Positions 1-12,652 of a stretch of DNA of 64,000 nucleotides are shown here, piece after piece. The DNA is taken from the NCBI RefSeq assembly GCF_910596095.1, contig NC_056548.1, positions 16,392,651 to 16,456,650 on the forward strand, in the 5' to 3' direction. Source of the stretch: Thunnus maccoyii (taxonomy: Eukaryota > Chordata > Actinopteri > Scombriformes > Scombridae). The notes under the pieces were generated by a model, which saw only the letters and a list, made by a program, of their open reading frames with translations, had not been told where the DNA came from and searched no databases. The position numbers and the translations under genes are program-made. The first letter of the stretch is position 1. Every line of letters begins with the position of its first letter.

Positions 1-950
<950 letters not shown>

Positions 951-969
951 CAGTCAAGCCCCCTCCGAT

Positions 970-1050
970 GATTTCCTATTGGACTTGGCAGATTGGCTGC
1001 CTGGTTGCCATGGCTGCACGTCAATCACTGTCAAGTTCGGCCAATCAGGC
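970..1050 (-). promoter_or_regulatory. Candidate six6 proximal promoter with clustered CCAAT boxes
   Basis: Two CCAAT boxes in six6 orientation (plus-strand ATTGG at 978-982 and 992-996) lie 14 bp apart. A third CCAAT in the opposite orientation is at 1041-1045. They are about 440-500 bp upstream of the six6 ATG in CpG-retaining sequence. NF-Y-type boxes are common about 60-100 bp upstream of start sites, so initiation near 880-920 is an inference. No convincing TATA box at the right distance was seen. Confidence 0.35.
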
Positions 1051-1099
1051 GGAAAGGAGATCTCAGCACCTCCCTTCTCAAAAAAAATAATATAAACAT

Positions 1100-4000
1100 T
1101 TTGACCTTTTTGCTTCGCGTCTTCAAACGTTTAGCTGCCCCGCCGTGCTTTGCAAACACCCTCTGCCTTTGTGTTACAGAAAGACTCTTCAGTCTATATA
1201 GTGAAGTGCAAACACGCTCAGCTCACTCTCCCTTTAGAGCTCTTCAAACAGGCTTTACCCTGCAAAATGCCACATCCATCCAGGCTCCCCTGTCCTGCCT
1301 TTAGGGGAAAATCAGTAGATAATATTATAGCAATTTTAGACAAAATATAACATTCCCAACAATTTACAATAACACTGTATCTGCAGACCCGATAAACTGC
1401 GATTTAAGGCAATCTTTTTAATTCACTTTAGTCCCACTGGGCCTATAATACTCTAATATTCACATATCATAAACCCATAGGGGGTTCTATAGCTAGAATT
1501 TTAATGTATGCCTTCATTAAAAAAATAAAATTAGCCTTTAGTTCGTTTTTTAAATATTCAAATGATTAAATGCCTATATCGTGTATCAATGCAGAAGTTA
1601 AACTGGTCAATATGTTCTTTATTTCAACAGGGCTGCGAATTTGCAGCCAACCTTGAACATGAGGCTTTCCGCATTTTTCAATCCCACGTAATCTTTAATT
1701 ATTTATCATAATAAATTATATCAGACCTTAAGTTGTGATGATGCATGCTCTTTTATGGGGGGGCGGGAGCATGAATGGCCTAAATGCTTTTTTTCCTTGT
1801 TGTTTTTGAAAACACAGGCTAATTGATTGCTGTTATATTGGCAGCTGTGTTGTGTGTACCTTTTTATATACAGTAGCACCGGGCTCCATCACTGCCGACA
1901 GCTTCAGCGCAGAGAGGGAGGCTGTAAACATAGCAGAAGAGACACGTTATATTTGTGTATATAGGATTATCATGGCCCTGCCAGGCTACTCGGCTTTAGT
2001 ATCAGACACACTCCGTTTTGTGCACAGGCTGATTTAGTAAATAAGAGGGCGGATAGATAGCGCAGATGGTTTGAAGTGTCGGGTCAGATTATTTCATGGC
2101 TGGATACAGTAGTAAAGTTCATTCTGACGGAAAAGCCTGATATTATTTTCACAGATACCCCCCCTCCTCTCTCCCCCCCCTTCGCACTCTCTCTCTCGCT
2201 CTCTCTCCCTCTCTCTCTCTCTCTCGTGCACGCGCACGCACGCATGCACGCACACAAGCCGCACAGAGCTGAATCCCCTTCTGGCTCTTTTTGCATGAAT
2301 TATAGACTCATGATGCGGGGTTATGAAACGCCTTCTGCACAGGAAGCTGTTCATTCTCTTGCTGGTTTACTGGAGTCCGCATCATCATTGCATATTTAAA
2401 AAAAAAAAAAAAATCTTAATCCAGAAGCCAGATCTCAAAATTTGCATATCATGTTGATGTGGGCTATTTGTTTGTTAGAAATAACCCTGCTCTGACAAAC
2501 AAATACAGCCTATTAGGCCTCGTCATTTTTATGAAATTTATTGTAATGTATTGAAGATAGTGGCCACTATGGAAGAAGAGCAATGAACGGATTATAGGAT
2601 GATTAAAGAATTGTCTATCAGGGTCACCATTCATTCACCCATGCTATTACACCAGCCGGTAAATATAGGCTATTGGTAAATAAAGGATAAGACCTCCATC
2701 AGATGCAGCAGTGGAAGTAAATTGCGAGGGCGACTGACAAGGTGCTGGTCTGAAATATTTAGCTATCTGTAAATATTTCATCCTTGCAGGCTGCCAGTCC
2801 CAACCTAAATTTACAAGGACTCAGACTTTTTCTAGGAAGCGCGCATCAATAAAATATAGGCGAGTTTTTGACCTCTTAAACGGAGGGCTGGAAATAACAA
2901 TTGCAGACTTTGCTCTGTAAGCAACACGTCTATAGCTTATAGGCACTGTTTAAACATTTATAAGACAAAAATATGTCCGGACACATTTTTTTCTCATAGT
3001 GAATTTGTGGCAGGTGTCTATGTTAAAAGTTTATCTTGTGGGAAGAGACGCCATTTAATTAATTCATTAATTTGTTCAAGTGATCTCATTTTATGTTTTT
3101 CTTTTCTCTATTTAATGTCCTTATTTACCTTCCATAATCTATGATATGAAATGCTAAATATGCTCAGTTGGTATAGGCTCTACTGTATCTTCATGAGTCC
3201 AGGCCTATGTCACTGTGTCAGGAGATAGTAGGCCTCCTGACACCAATATCTCCGCAGATTCAGCACAGCAACACAGTGGATCTCATTCAAACACATCCAT
3301 TTTTTTTTTCTCTTCTTTTGTCCATTTGTTTCATGGATCCCACTGCCATCTCATCAGACAGTCCTCTGTCATACAAAACAGAATTTGATGCTGTTGTGTG
3401 TTTCTGTGTTAGACCTGTGGGTGATTTGCAGATGTCTCTTGTCTCTGTTTTTATTATTTTAATGAAGATTCACTTATTTATGTTTGTGTGTGTGTGTGTG
3501 TGTGTGTGAATGGTTATAACCACACATATTAAAATCTCTGAAAGATGAGTCTGGAGATCAGGTGAGGAAGATGCACGCTTGTTTAAATGAGATAGGGGTG
3601 TGAGGTAGGTGGTGGGTGAGGGAGGGGGGGGGGGGGGGACAAAATAACAGAAACACCTCACAATATAATCCAATCCAGAACAATAACACAAACTGAGGCC
3701 TGAAAAAGGAAATTGGATCAACACTTCTCTAATACAGCCGCAAAAAGAAAATACTGTATAATTGCAGGGTTATTGCCTTCGGCCTATATTGTCAGGTGTT
3801 CCTGTTATTTTGTCCACCCTCTGTAGATGTTAGACGGCAGCAGAACGCTTCTTAATTTAACCAATTGGAAGCAATATATATATTACAAGAAGTCCTCAGG
3901 GACAAAAAGAAAAAAAAATACAATTCAATGACCAAACTCTGCCTGCTGATGAAGATCATGAGATATTATCGAAAGCTCCACAAAAGCTAAACATTTAAGT

Positions 4001-7000
4001 GAGATTATTTGGTCAAGTGCAAGCACAAGAATGAACTTTGAATCTCGGAAATATGAATTGGCTTTCAAATGAAAGTAAAATAACACTACAATCTTGTTTA
4101 TTATTGTGTATATTTTTTAACAAACCGTGAAGAACATTAAAGGCTCAGTTTCACTTCATGGACACAATCAGCATCTCTGCATTAAACAGTTTGAGAAGAA
4201 GCTTGTGGGGGAAAAAATGGCAAGATGGACATGTGTTTCTGAAGGTGTATGTCTGCAGCAGAAAGAGGACTACAAGGTGAAGAGAGGAATGATACAACAC
4301 CGAGCGTGTGATGCACCCTGCTGCACACACACACACACACACGCTCACTTTTCTCTCAATTCACGATAAGAGACAAGTACATTTACTTTGTGTCATCATT
4401 AGCATGTAGCTGGGTCGTAGCTTGCCACGGGCAGAGGGGAGGGAAGGAGTGGGGAATAGTTACATGTGAACAGGCTGGAAATGACCCAGATTCCCTGGGA
4501 TCACTGGAGCAGACGAGACGCTACAAGAGCCTGTCACCAACAGCCATCCTGCCACTATCCCATACAGACCTACACTACCTTTCTCTCTCTCTCCATCTGC
4601 CCTCCCCCGTATCACTGCTACTCTTCAACATCCATATTCAGCTCACAGAAGATGTATGCGAACAGGCGCACTAAAGAGTTTGCTTGCATCAAACATCGCT
4701 GGTAAATCTGAGATCGGAAACACATTAATATCACCTTAACTGTTACTGTAAATATCATTTGATGTGTCTGCGAAGCCTGTTTAAAGCACTTCAAGAGGAG
4801 GCAGACGGTGATGTAAAACAGTGCTACACAATGCTGATGTATGCTGTTGGTTGCCTGGGGCGGGTGGGCACTTCTGCTTGGCAAAGACGGAGGGATGCAA
4901 ACATTGATGTGCAAGTGCACAGAGCTGCCTGCATGGCTCGAGTGTTTTTGTTGACTTCTCTCCGCATGACAGACTGTTTTAACTTAAAGTCAGCTGTCCC
5001 TGCACACAGGATTAACTTTCCAATTAAGATATCATGTCAGCAACATTCCCCATAACCCCTGGATGACCCGGATGTATTTAAAGGCCAGCCTCGTTGCAGC
5101 AGGACTTAAAGAGGAGTCACTTCGTTCATACGTTGCCTCGTGGCTCCAACAGTGACAGGAGGGTTAAGCCAAAGCTCTCTGAGAGTCGTGTTTTCAGACC
5201 CATTTGCCCTCGGGGCAGCACTAGCTCTCGACGCTGCGTTTAATCTGTGGATTTGTGGTAACAGAGAAGACTTCTTATCCAGTGACCCATTGGCCCCTAG
5301 TGTACGTAATCCAGTGCCTCTCTCTCTCTCTCTCTCCCTCTTTCTCTCTCTCTCTCTCTCAGTCACACAGCCCTGCTGACACGGATAGAGGAGAGCCAAT
5401 GCACTGCAGCAGTCAGCGTGGGGGCGCACACACATGGCCGGCCCTGTCCTGACACACATACTCCTCCCCCCAAGCTTTTGTTTCACAGGGCACATATACA
5501 CACAGCAGCACAGCCAAGAACACTGTTATTATAGTCAGTGCACGTGATATTTGACCTTATATCCACTAAGCCAATTCACACTAGCACGGCGTAGCTGTGT
5601 AATTCCATAATGCCTATTTCAAACGTGAGATTGACAGCAACTCCGAATATCCACAATGGAGTTTATACACAATGCTGCCATGAAAAGAAGAGTAATTTTA
5701 CCGACAGAACAGTACATCGCATATACGCTGCGAGGCCACACAAAAGCGAGAGGGCCATTACACCTCGGTCAAAAAGATGTTCTGTTGTGTAACTCTCTGC
5801 CGTGTTCGTGCACGTGATGCCAGGCTTTATTAACCATCCGCGGCCTGAAAATGTAACTTGATTGAATTTTCATGCAATATAAAATGAGACCCTGTATCGA
5901 AGGTTTCCCAGAAACTCCCATGTTTCATGTCACCCCCCCTAGGTCGCAAATGTAAGTGAGAGAACTACGTTGCAAACAAACAAACACTGAGAGACTGAAG
6001 CTTGAATCCTTGACAGAAGCCATTAGGAATACCTTGAATCCGACCCTTTCCCCCCCTCTTTTTTCTCTTTCTTTTTTTTTTTGGAAACACATTTACAAAG
6101 CATGTTACAGAGTGCATGCAATTATTACATCCATTCCACTCTTGAATGCAGTCAATTTCTGGCCAGATAAAGGGCTAAATGAAAACTGGGGAGAGCACAT
6201 GTTGCACACCGCCACTATATATTACCAGTGTTTGTGAGTATTTGTGTGAGAGGCAGAGCGATAGAGAGCAGAAATAGCAAATGAACAAATGCATGCATCA
6301 CCAACAGCACTTGCACAACAAAGTGATTGTGTGTGCGAGGCAGCATTTCGCTGTTAGAGCTAAAATGCCACCCTGGTAATTATGAACAGTAAATCCTCTG
6401 TTCACACAAGTCATATAGGCTACAGCATGCTTGAAACTGAACACAGCAGTAAGTGATTTTCCACATGCCGAACATATATAAAATTGGCGTCCAGTGGTGT
6501 GCTTTTCTTTTCAATCACTCCTTGGTTTTCAGGCACAGTGAACTGCAACTGTGCAGTGATGGACGAACGTAAACTGTCCAAAATCGGTGTTTTTTAATGT
6601 CCGTAACAATGGTTCGGCACTGTATGAGAAGATATTTAACAAAATCAAGGAAAGCTTTTCAGTGAATGTGCTGTATTGATGCAGCTGCAGACGAACTGTC
6701 AAAACAGGTGGGTTGATTGAATGCTTGGTCTTTAGACCTTCCTCTGCAACCACCCACACACTATCTCTGTCTCCCTTTTTTCTATCTTATTCACTATCAA
6801 ACACTTTACAATGCATCAGCTCTGCACTAGAAAGAATATCAGGGTTTTTTTTACATAACACCTCCAAAGATCCCAATCTTTAAATCTATTATGAGCGCAT
6901 TGAAAGTTTCTGACTAAGTTTGTAATGGCATTATCATCAGCCTCTACGAATAGTTTTTCAGTTATTCAGCCTGTGTATGACAACAGGCAGGCAGTTATTT

Positions 7001-7090
7001 GCTTTTTGGTGTCTTGATTGTGTCTGTAAAGCCAGGGGAAGATTTAGTGATTTAGTGGTCCCAGGCAAACTCTGTCTTGCTTTATTTTCA
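1100..7090. other. Non-coding upstream flank of six6; microsatellites, no gene seen
   Basis: No open frame here has recognisable protein character. Contents are (CT)n at about 2188-2225, (GT)n at 3485-3508, a run of 15 G at 3624-3638, (CA)n at 4324-4342, (CT)n at 5319-5360 and AT-rich unique sequence. Blocks at about 2640-2960 and 5760-5950 look less AT-biased and non-repetitive. They could be regulatory elements for six6, but that needs alignment to other fish. Confidence 0.6.
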
Positions 7091-7109
7091 AAATGCTGGT
7101 ATTGGCAGT

Positions 7110-7420
7110 TATAGAAGAAGTACTCAAAACTTTTTTCTCAAGTAAAACTATTAATACTGCACAGTAAAAATACTGCAAAAGTAAGTCCTGCATTCAAATT
7201 TTTACTCAAAAGTGAAGAGTGAAAGAGAGGAATTATCAGCACAATGTACTTAAATTACTTAACTTGTGTTCAACGTGGAGCTTTTAATTCTTATATGATG
7301 CTGGATAGTTTAATCAATAACAGTGCATCATATTTCATTTGTTATATTTTGTGAGTAAAATCTGAACCTGCAATGTAACATTTATCTTTCAGGTAGTGGT
7401 ACAACGTTTTCCTTTGAAGT
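7110..7420. repeat. Interspersed repeat copy ('AGTACTC...AAGTAAAA' family)
   Basis: The segment has the wording I associate with a very common percomorph interspersed repeat. It opens with an AGTACTCAAAACTTTTTTCT-like stretch, then AAGTAAAACTATTAATACTG and AAGTCCTGCATTCAAATTTT. A later block around 7305-7345 (TAGTTTAATCAATAACAGTG, then CATCATATTTCATT) is matched by a second degenerate copy near 52520-52560. No clear termini are visible and the class is unknown. Confidence 0.55.
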
Positions 7421-8439
7421 AGAAGTATACAGTTGCATATTTTTTTAAGTGCTTTGGCGCCTTTTGTAAATTATTATATGTTAGAATAGTAACATAATTC
7501 AATATTTTTCTTATCTAAACATCATAATAAATCTATGGCTGTTTGGTGTCCTTGGGCCCCAGGCAGTTGCCTACCATGCCTAATGGTAAAGTCCACCCCT
7601 GTGTAAACCATGGAGAAAGTGCTTGCCTCCTCACTGTCTCTCCTCTCTATTCGTCACTGGTGGGGACAGTGGTCACCCGTAGAGCGTTTTAGGCAGCAGA
7701 AAAGCACTCCCTCCCACCCCCCAACCCCCCCAAAAAAACCTAACAAAAGAAAAAACAAAATCCTGTCCATGTCAGAGGATCTTGACAACACCCAAAGGTG
7801 ACAGGAGTCAAAACTCATCATGGTCAGGAGGTCCTCTGGCACCAGGGAGCTACATGATGCGTGAGTCAGGGCACAGGTCACAACGCCGCAGCCATGCCGC
7901 CTGGGCCTCACCTCCACTTCACATTGTCTAAGAGCCTCTGCTCCTCCTAGTTACTGCATGCACACACACACACACACATAGATGACTGTCAATAAATGTC
8001 TCTTCTAGCGACAGACTTTGCTCTTTTGTCTGCAGTATAGCAGCTTTTTCATCAGTGACCTTTACACATAGTCTCTTTAGGATGTGTGTGATTTAATGTG
8101 TTGTATGTGGTGTAGAAAAGAAGCTTGTAAAAAAAGCAGCAGCTACATCACATACAAATACCTCTTTCTTGAACAGATATGGCACGCAGGATTAATTTCA
8201 TGTATTTATTTGTATGTATTCCCCAAATAACTATCTACATATCTTCAGGCAATTCGACTAAGAAGAATAATAAACACAGAAGCCTGAATTGTATCCATTA
8301 GCTTGGGGTAATGATTCATACGAAGCCCCTCATAGTGCAGTGACATCACTCTGAGCTCAGAATTACTTTATAGTAAATGGTACACTCATCACTGCATTAC
8401 ACTCTCCACACTAAGGATCAAAAAGGCTCCTTTAAGGTG

Positions 8440-9065
8440 ATTACTGTAAAAAAAATGGCTGTGATATCCACAGTAATTTACTGTGTTTCTGCACAGTTAA
8501 TTATTGTGAACACTTTTGCAGTATAGTACTGTGTATTAGGCCTAAAACACAATAATCAACATAAAACTGTAGAAATAACAGTGGTGAACACAATACTGTA
8601 GAAAATCACAGTAAACATACCACAGCAGAAAATCACAGTAAACACTATACTACTGTAGAAAATCACAGTAATAGTCATACTACTACAGACACCATTATGT
8701 AACTGTAGAAAATCACAATAACCATTATACTACTGTAGAAATATATTCATACTACTGCAGAAACATTATGAAATTACAGTAACCATTATACTTATATAAT
8801 GGTACCATTATAAAAATCACAGTAATACTCACACTACCGCAGAAACCATTATACTACTGTAGAAAATCACAGTAATATTAATACTACTGCAGAAACATTA
8901 TAAAATTACAGCAACCATTATACTTATATAATGGTACCATTATAAAAATCACAGTAATACTCACACTACCGCAAAAACCATTATACTACTGTAGAAAATC
9001 ACAGTGATATTAATACTACTGCAGAAACCATCATTTTACTGTAGAGAATCACAATAATATTCATA
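8440..9065. repeat. CAGTAA-rich minisatellite with a 132-bp higher-order unit
   Basis: The tract is built from short variants of ACTACTGTAGAAAATCACAG and ACTACTGCAGAAACCATTAT. Two adjacent long units starting at 8781 and 8913 (AACCATTATACTTATATAAT) are nearly identical, giving a 132-bp higher-order period. The left edge (8443-8520) contains inverted TTACTGT/ACAGTAA words. CAGTAA words recur at the right end of the wider segment (11806-11925), so this tract may be the left subterminal region of one DNA element spanning roughly 8440-11930. Confidence 0.75.
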
Positions 9066-9369
9066 CTAATAAAGAAAATCATCATGCTATTTTAATTAAG
9101 GTAGCAGCTGTTTTTTCCCTTTTGTAAAGAAAATCACTAATTTTAAGTTCCTAAGATACTTTTAAATAAAACCTTCAAATTAATGGTGCAAATTAAATTT
9201 AAATATTAAAAATTGAAATAATATTTTTTTATATGAATTCAAATACCTCAAGATGGCCTTGTTTCAGTTTTTATCAGGTCATGACAGGCTGTCTATGAAG
9301 TCATGAGCTGATTGGTTGAGCCAATGAAATGAATCACATGATCTGAAATTTGAACTGCGTTACTGTCAG

Positions 9370-9382
9370 TTTAGGCGCCAAA
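9370..9382. promoter_or_regulatory. E2F-like site
   Basis: TTTAGGCGCCAAA at 9370-9382 reads TTTGGCGCCTAAA on the other strand and contains the E2F consensus TTTSGCGC. It lies upstream of the exon-like blocks at 10124-11386 and could be a promoter element of that unit. A single motif match is weak evidence. Confidence 0.25.
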
Positions 9383-9593
9383 GTTCTTCACTGCAGCTGG
9401 TTTGGGACTCAACAGCTTTTTGGATTAACTACATTATTATTATTACTATTATTATTTTTACCTTAAAGTATTTTCTTTTTAAGAGTGCTTGTGTTCTTGT
9501 CTGTTTTTGCTTGGTGTAAAGTTGTCAGATGGTATCATTGATGGATATTGTAGACTTTCTGACATCCTACAGCTTTCTAACTTTACCAGTTAA

Positions 9594-9979
9594 AGGTGCA
9601 GTGTGTAGAATTTAGTGGCATCTAGCGAAACATATTTAGCAGAAATGGAATATAATATTCATAAGTATGTTTTAATTTGTGTATAATCCCATGAGAATAA
9701 GAATCATTGTGTTTTCGTTACCTTAGAATGAGCCCTTTATATCTGCATAGGGAGCGGGTCCCCTTCCATGAAGGCTGCCGTGTTGCACCACCATGTTTGT
9801 ACAGCCCAGAATGAACAAACCAAACACTGGCTCTAGAGAGGGGCTGTCACGTTTTTCACAAGTTTCGCGGCTATCGTAGGTTCTCCCACTTGCTTGAAAG
9901 GGGAGGGGGGAGGAGTGCTCAGGTGGTTGCAATCTGCAACCTTACCACTAGATGCCACTAAATCCTACATACTGGTCCT
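9594..9979. mobile_element. MITE flanked by TTAA (piggyBac- or Kolobok-type non-autonomous element)
   Basis: The 386-bp element has 32-bp imperfect terminal inverted repeats. The left end is AGGTGCAGTGTGTAG then AATTTAGTGGCATCTAG. The right end, read inward, is AGGACCAGTATGTAG then GATTTAGTGGCATCTAG. Both ends abut TTAA (9590-9593 and 9980-9983), the expected target-site duplication. It contains no transposase. The terminal sequence resembles a MITE that I recall as abundant in percomorph fish. An open frame across 9723-9932 is incidental. Confidence 0.85.
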
Positions 9980-10123
9980 TTAACATTTGACTGCAGACTA
10001 CTCTGAAATTAAGGGCACAACAAACTTGGAATATTCATAAATCTGCACTGGAAGATATGGAAGACCACAAGTCCCCAAGAGTTTAAAATATTATATTTTT
10101 GATATGTGTGTGTATTTTTGCAG

Positions 10124-11386
10124 TGTGGACAGTGCACTTCTTGCAGCGTGGTGAGGAGTAAACAGTCCGGAGCAGCAGCAGCAGGAGTCACAGAGACATC
10201 ACCAGCTGATCAGTAAGTGTCTTCACCAGTAAAACACTCAGTCCTGACTAACACCAGACATTACACCAAGCTAGTTTTTCTAGTTAAATTATTTACATTG
10301 ATCTCTGGCTGCTCAGAAGTGTGTTGTGCTAACATTATTTCGTTAGCTATTGGTCTATTAGCTAACACAAATCCATAGTTAACCTGAGTGCATTGTGTTA
10401 AACTGAAATAGCTTCATGTTACAGTAAAAATCTAACTTGTCAACATACTTTAACGTTACAGATGTTAGCTTTGTATCTTCTGTGTTCATAGGGTATGTGA
10501 AAGCACTGTAACGTGTGTTTAGCCTGTGTCACCCCCTGGCTAACTCAGCACTGTTATCCCAGGTCATTAACATCACCCTGTTTTTTTTTATCTCTGTAAC
10601 TTAATAATTAATTACTCTGAAGTTAGGTCTGATAGAGGTGGCAAAATGAGGCAAAGAAGAATATAGTCTACCACCAAATTGTGTGAAATTACTGTGTTCC
10701 AAGATGCTTTTGTATTTATTTTTGTATTGAGTCCTCTTTATCCAACTCTATCCAGCTGGATGTAGAGGTCGATGTAATTAGTTTCTACTCACACAAACAA
10801 TGTTGTCTCTGTTGTGTAAGTTTCTTGGTTTTCACAGAGAAAATAGCATTTCAGGTAATAGAATTGTTGTCAATTTCAGTGTTTGACTATAACTCATCAG
10901 GAGAACCTGAACCTGAGATCCTATGTTCAACCAAATGGATGCTGTTGATGGGGACCTGACTTCATCACCACTTGGCTGTCCTCTTCACATTTTACTATAC
11001 ACTGTTGAATATCATGAGGAAATGACGACATCGCTGGAGTCTGTTCAAAAGGTATTGCTCACCAACGTTTTTACATCACATCTTATTTCCTTTAGATTCT
11101 TTTTATTTGCATTTTCCCCATGATTTCTAAGATTGCTATTTAGATGTCTTTAAAAGTTTTTTAGTGTAGGTAATTAAAATCTTGTTGGGTGTAACCTATT
11201 CTACAAAAGTTTGCTTCTATGTTAGATTGTCTTAAATTGCATGTTTCGATCATACCTTGGGTATTACACAGACAGTAAAACATTTTAATTTTTCTGTCAT
11301 CTACAGTAGCTGTCATTCAATTTGATGAAGAACACAAAGCAGCAGTGCAAAGTCTTTTGACCCAGCGGACTTGTGTTACAAAGTGA
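10124..11386 (+). pseudogene. Exon-like blocks of an unrecognised, probably decayed gene inside a repeat-bounded segment
   Basis: Three blocks have good splice signals. 10124-10212 follows TGTATTTTTGCAG and ends CA|GTAAGT. 10880-11051 follows CAATTTCAG and ends AAAAG|GTATTG. The third starts at 11307 after TCATCTACAG and has an open frame to TGA at 11384-11386 whose last 20 residues are EEHKAAVQSLLTQRTCVTK plus stop. Block two reads VFDYNSSGEPEPEIL in one frame and MDAVDGDLTSSPLGCPL in another, which suggests a frameshift if it was ever coding. I do not recognise the protein. The unit lies between the CAGTAA minisatellite and the hairpin at 11806-11901. It may be a gene fragment carried by a DNA element, or a non-coding transcript. 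Function unknown. Confidence 0.3.
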
Positions 11387-11805
11387 ACCGAGGTGGGCTT
11401 TTGAACTCTTTACAGACAACTACACATCCACAAACACCATTTTAAAAACTCTATGGACACCTGCCTACCCTGGTGACATGACATGATCTCCTACAGTTGC
11501 ATATCCATGTTCAGATTAACCAAGAGTATTTTGTTTGAAGGAAATTAGTGTCTAGTATATTGTCAAGTTCAGTGATTTGATTTTCTTTTTACTTGTAGTG
11601 GGCTTAAGAAATTACATCAGTTTTTTTTTGATGAAGATTTGTTTAACTGTGGTTACAGATTTAAACAAGCTTTTTACATATTGGATTTTTAATGTTGTCT
11701 TTGTAACATTTGCTAATGTTTGTAATATATATATTTGAAAACTTTGTTGACCTTTTGAGTTACAGAATGATTTTAGAGGACAGAAAGTTGGTGCTGTGTT
11801 TATAT

Positions 11806-11901
11806 TTACAGTAACTTAACTGGCAGCAATTGACAAGTAACTTAATGTAAAATCAATTACAGTAAGTTTCTTATCAATTGCTGCCAGTTAAGTTACTGTA
11901 A
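11806..11901. repeat. Perfect 28-bp inverted repeat (hairpin) with 40-nt loop
   Basis: The left arm 11806-11833 begins TTACAGTAACTTAACTGGCA and the right arm 11874-11901 is its exact reverse complement, ending TTAAGTTACTGTAA. The loop is 40 nt. The following sequence to about 11928 (ATCACAGTAAGTTTCTGACA, then GTG) repeats the CAGTAA word and reads CACTGTCAG from the outside. A CACTG start would fit the end of a CACTA/EnSpm-type DNA transposon, but I could not find a matching left terminus. Confidence 0.85.
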
Positions 11902-11929
11902 AAATCACAGTAAGTTTCTGACAGTGTAG

Positions 11930-12613
11930 TTTCTGTAAAACAGAATTGTTTCCTATACTTGTTCCTTGTGTTTTATTAGCGCAAACCACAGATGAGCAGC
12001 AATCTGTGAGCCATAGCCAGGCTTAGGTCTGTGAAGAGCCTCTGTGTACAATGCGGCACAATTACACTCAGTGTCCATTGAAAAATGAAATGTTTTTCAT
12101 TGGCTGAGGTTGTTTTTTTCAGTCAAGGAGTGGATTTTTTATCCATTAAATACAGTTTAATGCAAAATAAAAGGTTTCTATCTGCAAACATAGATTCAGC
12201 ATATTGTAAAATATGGTCAGTGCACACAGATTTGGGCCAAACAAATTCTGAAAAAGTGACAGATTATGTTCAGACTGGTGTAACATGGATATGAATGAGC
12301 CCTAAATTAGATCTATAAGAATCTACTGGCTAATCACACATGGGAGCACCAACTCAGAATTGGGAGTTGTTTCCACTACAGGGGGCAGAGGCCAGGGATA
12401 TGCTGGATTTCCAGAGTCTTAATGTCTGTCAGCTGTGCTTTATTGATGGCTTATGTCAAATGCCATTCTGACAGAGCTCATTAGGATGAAGGGAGTCGTC
12501 TAGGTAGAGGCAGGAGAAGGCAGAGCTGGCGAGCTGCCTGATCACTGTGTGCACATAGCTCACCACTGTACCTAGAGGGTGATGCCTCTGACAGGAGTTA
12601 GCTGACAGGGCTA

Positions 12614-12652
<39 letters not shown>

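Noticed and set aside
2076..2399. Open frames over the CT-rich tract on both strands
   Set aside because: Composition is that of a simple repeat (Ser/Leu or Arg/Glu runs). Not coding.
5106..5501. 131-codon minus-strand open frame
   Set aside because: Contains an RERERE run from the (CT)n microsatellite and shows no protein motif.
8440..9065. A CRISPR-like array
   Set aside because: The repeats are a degenerate minisatellite without uniform unique spacers, in a vertebrate nuclear context.
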